From assembly GCA_041183125.1 (NCBI GenBank), contig JBEGMH010000165.1, positions 1 to 7,800 on the forward strand: a stretch of 7,800 bases of DNA. Reading direction: 5' to 3'. The stretch comes from JADJPL01 sp041183125. Lineage in GTDB: Bacteria; Bacteroidota; Bacteroidia; Chitinophagales; Saprospiraceae. The translations under genes and the position numbers were made by a program. Shown here one piece after another: positions 5,547 through 7,800 of the stretch. The notes under the pieces are model-generated. The model was not told where the DNA came from. It saw only the letters and a list, made by a program, of their open reading frames with translations, and did not search any database. Positions within the stretch are counted from its first letter, which is position 1. Every line of letters begins with the position of its first letter.

Positions 5547-6698
5547 GTGGAACTATTTGATGTCTATCCTCTATACGACCTGAAGCCCGTGCGTGGGCAG
5601 GGGGCGTATGTGTATGATGAAAATGGCCGCGCCTACCTGGATTTCTACGGAGGCCATGCCGTCATTTCTATCGGGCACACCCACCCGCATTACGTGCAAC
5701 GCATCACCGAGCAGCTTCAAAAACTGGCTTTTTATTCCAACTCCATCCACAACGACCTCCAGACGGAACTCGCGCTGAAGTTGGGCGAGCTCTCGGGTTG
5801 TGCCGATTATCGCCTGTTTTTGTGCAATTCCGGTGCTGAAGCCAATGAAAACGCCCTCAAAATTGCGTCTTTTGAAAACGGTCGCCAAAAGGTCATCGCC
5901 TTCAAACGCGCCTTCCACGGGCGTACCTCCGCTTCCGTTCGCATTACCGAGAACCTGTCCATCCAGGCTGCTATCAACCAGGGGTTTCCCGTTGATTTCC
6001 TGCCCTTGAACGACCTGGATGCGGTGGAAGCACAACTCAAACAGGGCGATGTGACGGCGGTGATCGTGGAGGGCATCCAGGGCATCGGAGGGATCTATTT
6101 GCCCGAACCTGCTTTCTTACAGGGCTTGCAACAGCTTTGCCGACAGTATGACGCGGTGTTCATCCTCGACGAAATCCAGTCGGGCTATGGCCGGAGCGGA
6201 AAATTTTTCGCGTTCCAGCACGCGGATATCGAACCGGACCTCATCACCGTCGCAAAAGGTATGGGCAACGGATTCCCTATCGCCGGGGTACTCATCCACC
6301 CCAGGTTTAAGGCGAAGCACGGGATGCTGGGCACCACTTTTGGCGGTAGCCACCTAGCCTGTGCCGCAGGGCTCGCCGTGCTGGAGGTCATCCAGAAGGA
6401 AAACCTGGTAGCCAACGCTGCCCAAATGGGCCAACTCCTGCTCGAAGGGCTGCATACCCTACCTGGCATCCAGGCTGTTCGCGGTGCCGGGCTCATGATT
6501 GGCGTGGATTTCGAAACCAATACCGGCCCGCTGCGCAAAAAACTGCTCTTCGAACAGTACCTGTTCACCGGTTCAGCCTCCAACCCTAATACGATACGCT
6601 TATTGCCGGCGCTGAACATAAGCCCGGTCGAAACAGAACTCTTCCTGGAACGCTTCGCCAAAGCACTGGAAACACAGCAAACCCCTATACTGGCATAA
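5547..6698 (+). CDS. argD: N-acylornithine aminotransferase (acetyl- or succinylornithine)
   Basis: This 383-residue, PLP-dependent class III aminotransferase converts the N-acylglutamate semialdehyde to N-acylornithine using glutamate. The phosphate-binding motif NSGAEANENALK starts at N94, and FHGRT contains H124 for stacking on the cofactor. D208 in ILDEIQSG contacts the pyridine nitrogen, and K237 in VAKGMGNGFP is the Schiff-base lysine. A late motif, RGAGLMIGVDF, is also typical. The start is a GTG at 5547: an in-frame stop (TAA 5532-5534) lies just upstream, no ATG occurs between, and the family N-terminus (MELFDVYPLYDL) begins exactly there. It lies 18 nt after argC. The family is known to accept acetyl- and succinylornithine, so substrate choice depends on the neighbouring ArgF'. 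Confidence 0.95.
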   Translation: MELFDVYPLYDLKPVRGQGAYVYDENGRAYLDFYGGHAVISIGHTHPHYVQRITEQLQKLAFYSNSIHNDLQTELALKLGELSGCADYRLFLCNSGAEANENALKIASFENGRQKVIAFKRAFHGRTSASVRITENLSIQAAINQGFPVDFLPLNDLDAVEAQLKQGDVTAVIVEGIQGIGGIYLPEPAFLQGLQQLCRQYDAVFILDEIQSGYGRSGKFFAFQHADIEPDLITVAKGMGNGFPIAGVLIHPRFKAKHGMLGTTFGGSHLACAAGLAVLEVIQKENLVANAAQMGQLLLEGLHTLPGIQAVRGAGLMIGVDFETNTGPLRKKLLFEQYLFTGSASNPNTIRLLPALNISPVETELFLERFAKALETQQTPILA

Positions 6699-6714
6699 AC
6701 ACAACCATATCCTC

Positions 6715-7659
6715 ATGAAGCAGTTTTTATCCGCGATGGATGCGCCTGATGTACACGCACTGGTGCAGGACGCCCTCGCTTGTAAAAAAGACCCGCACGG
6801 GTTTTCCCACCTTGGGAAAAACAAGACCATGGTCATGCTCTTCTTTAACCCCAGCCTGCGGACCCGCCTCAGCACGGAAAAAGCTGCCCTCAACCTAGGC
6901 ATGCAGGTCATCAGCATGAACGCCGACCAGGGCTGGAACCTCGAATTTGAAGAGGGCGCCATTATGAACGCCGGCAGTGCCGAACATATCCGGGAAGCCG
7001 CCGCTGTCATCAGCCAGTATGCGGATATCATCGGTGTGCGTACCTTCCCCTCGCTCAAGGACAGGGAAAAAGACTACGCCGACCAGATCATAAAAAGCTT
7101 TGTGCGCTACGCCCGGGTACCCGTAGTCAGCCTGGAGTCGGCCATTCGCCACCCGCTGCAATCCCTCACCGATGTGCTCACGGTGGAGCAATTCAAAAAA
7201 ACAGCGCGCCCTAAGGTCGTGCTGACCTGGGCTCCCCATCCCAGGGCGCTGCCACAAGCCGTTCCCAACTCCTTCGTCGAGTGGATGCAGCGCGCCGAAG
7301 TGGACCTAGTCATCACCCACCCAAAGGGCTATGAACTAGCCCCAGAGTTCGCAAAGGATACTCCCGTGGTATACGACCAGAACAAAGCGCTCGAGGGAGC
7401 TGATTTTGTCTACGCCAAAAACTGGTCCTCCTACGAGCAGTATGGGCAGATCCTCAGCCAAGACCCCGACTGGCAGGTTACCCCGGAAAAAATGGCGCGT
7501 ACGCATGAGGCCAGGTTCATGCACTGCTTGCCCGTACGCCGCAACGTCATCGTCTCGGATGCCGTATTGGACAGCCCGCAATCAGTCGTGATCGAACAGG
7601 CCGGAAACCGCACTTTTGCGGCTATGTCCGTACTGAAAGCTATCCTGGCCACACTTTAA
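6715..7659 (+). CDS. argF': N-acylornithine carbamoyltransferase, probably N-succinylornithine type
   Basis: This 314-residue enzyme transfers the carbamoyl group of carbamoyl phosphate to an N-acylornithine to give N-acylcitrulline. It belongs to the acetyl/succinylornithine branch and not to classical ornithine carbamoyltransferase: the phosphate loop is SLRTR (47-51) instead of STRTR, and HPLQS (146-150), TWAPHPR, YAKNW and MHCLPVRRN (269-277) match the pattern recalled for the Bacteroides fragilis enzyme. The substrate loop reads GSAEHIREA, with A89 aligned to the specificity residue that is Glu92 in Xanthomonas acetylornithine carbamoyltransferase and Pro90 in the B. fragilis succinylornithine enzyme. 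Published mutants of the Xanthomonas enzyme with Ala, Ser, Val or Pro at that site switch to succinylornithine, so I infer succinyl specificity. It starts 16 nt after argD. Free citrulline then requires a deacylase, which is not in this window. Confidence 0.93.
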   Translation: MKQFLSAMDAPDVHALVQDALACKKDPHGFSHLGKNKTMVMLFFNPSLRTRLSTEKAALNLGMQVISMNADQGWNLEFEEGAIMNAGSAEHIREAAAVISQYADIIGVRTFPSLKDREKDYADQIIKSFVRYARVPVVSLESAIRHPLQSLTDVLTVEQFKKTARPKVVLTWAPHPRALPQAVPNSFVEWMQRAEVDLVITHPKGYELAPEFAKDTPVVYDQNKALEGADFVYAKNWSSYEQYGQILSQDPDWQVTPEKMARTHEARFMHCLPVRRNVIVSDAVLDSPQSVVIEQAGNRTFAAMSVLKAILATL

Positions 7660-7669
7660 ACTACCGTAC

Positions 7670-7800
7670 ATGGAATTGCACATCATAAAAATCGGGGGGA
7701 AAGTCGTAGACAACGAAATTATGCTCCAGGAAATCCTCCGGGGTTTTATCGCCGACAACAGACCTAAAATACTCGTACACGGAGGGGGAAAAGGCGCTAC
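7670..7800 (+). CDS. argB: N-acylglutamate kinase, 5' part only (runs off the window)
   Basis: The ATG at 7670 follows the argF' stop by 10 nt and opens a frame that continues past the window end (43 full codons visible). The N-terminus HIIKIGGKVVDNE carries the first phosphate-binding lysine motif of amino-acid kinases (KIGGK). VHGGGKGAT follows at about residues 36-44, the glycine-rich motif of N-acetylglutamate kinase. This spacing between the two motifs is normal for ArgB. It catalyses ATP-dependent phosphorylation of the N-acylglutamate gamma-carboxylate, the second pathway step and often the point of arginine feedback. Whether feedback applies here cannot be judged, since the N-terminal helix typical of arginine-sensitive forms is absent and the C-terminal part is not visible. 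Confidence 0.9.
   Translation, partial: MELHIIKIGGKVVDNEIMLQEILRGFIADNRPKILVHGGGKGA

Noticed and set aside
1..7800. CRISPR arrays, tRNA or rRNA genes, insertion sequences, phage or defence genes
   Set aside because: I saw no arrays of repeats, no RNA gene sequence, no transposase-like reading frame and no terminal inverted repeats. All long frames on the + strand are housekeeping or biosynthetic genes apart from the first one.

Overview
The window is GC-rich bacterial DNA, all genes on the + strand, and most likely comes from a Bacteroidota member, perhaps a higher-GC lineage such as Saprospiria or Chitinophagia (inference). Evidence: promoter elements of the TTTG / TAnnTTTG type instead of the E. 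coli sigma70 type, no obvious Shine-Dalgarno sequences, an arginine gene order and protein subtypes typical of that phylum (GNAT-argG-argC-argD-argF'-argB), and an ornithine carbamoyltransferase relative of the N-acyl type first characterised in Xanthomonas and Bacteroides.

Layout. Positions 32-745 encode a secreted protein of unknown function with a C-terminal coiled coil. Positions 826-2358 encode the replicative helicase DnaB, preceded by a good -7 box at 789-796. The 383-base gap at 2359-2741 is the most interesting non-coding stretch. It holds a well-formed promoter (2452-2483), a 25-codon ORF with five arginine codons among its last ten (2493-2570) starting almost at the predicted transcription start, and then about 170 nt of C-rich, G-poor leader with hairpins and mutually exclusive pairing options. 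I read this as a candidate arginine-responsive leader peptide/attenuator in front of an arginine operon.

The operon follows: a GNAT acyltransferase (2742-3371, probable glutamate N-acyltransferase), argG (3361-4569), argC (4566-5528), argD (5547-6698, GTG start), argF' (6715-7659) and the 5' end of argB (7670 to the window edge). Genes overlap or lie 10-18 nt apart, so one transcript is likely. Together they would acylate glutamate (GNAT), phosphorylate it (ArgB), reduce it (ArgC), transaminate it (ArgD), carbamoylate the N-acylornithine (ArgF'), and, after a deacylase not seen here, condense citrulline with aspartate (ArgG). argH and the deacylase are not in the window and may lie downstream.

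The carbamoyltransferase has alanine at the position that separates acetylornithine (Glu) from succinylornithine (Pro) enzymes. This points to N-succinyl intermediates. Other second-look items are an SSB-like acidic tail on DnaB, a four-cysteine cluster at the end of the GNAT protein, and an extra cysteine beside the ArgC nucleophile.
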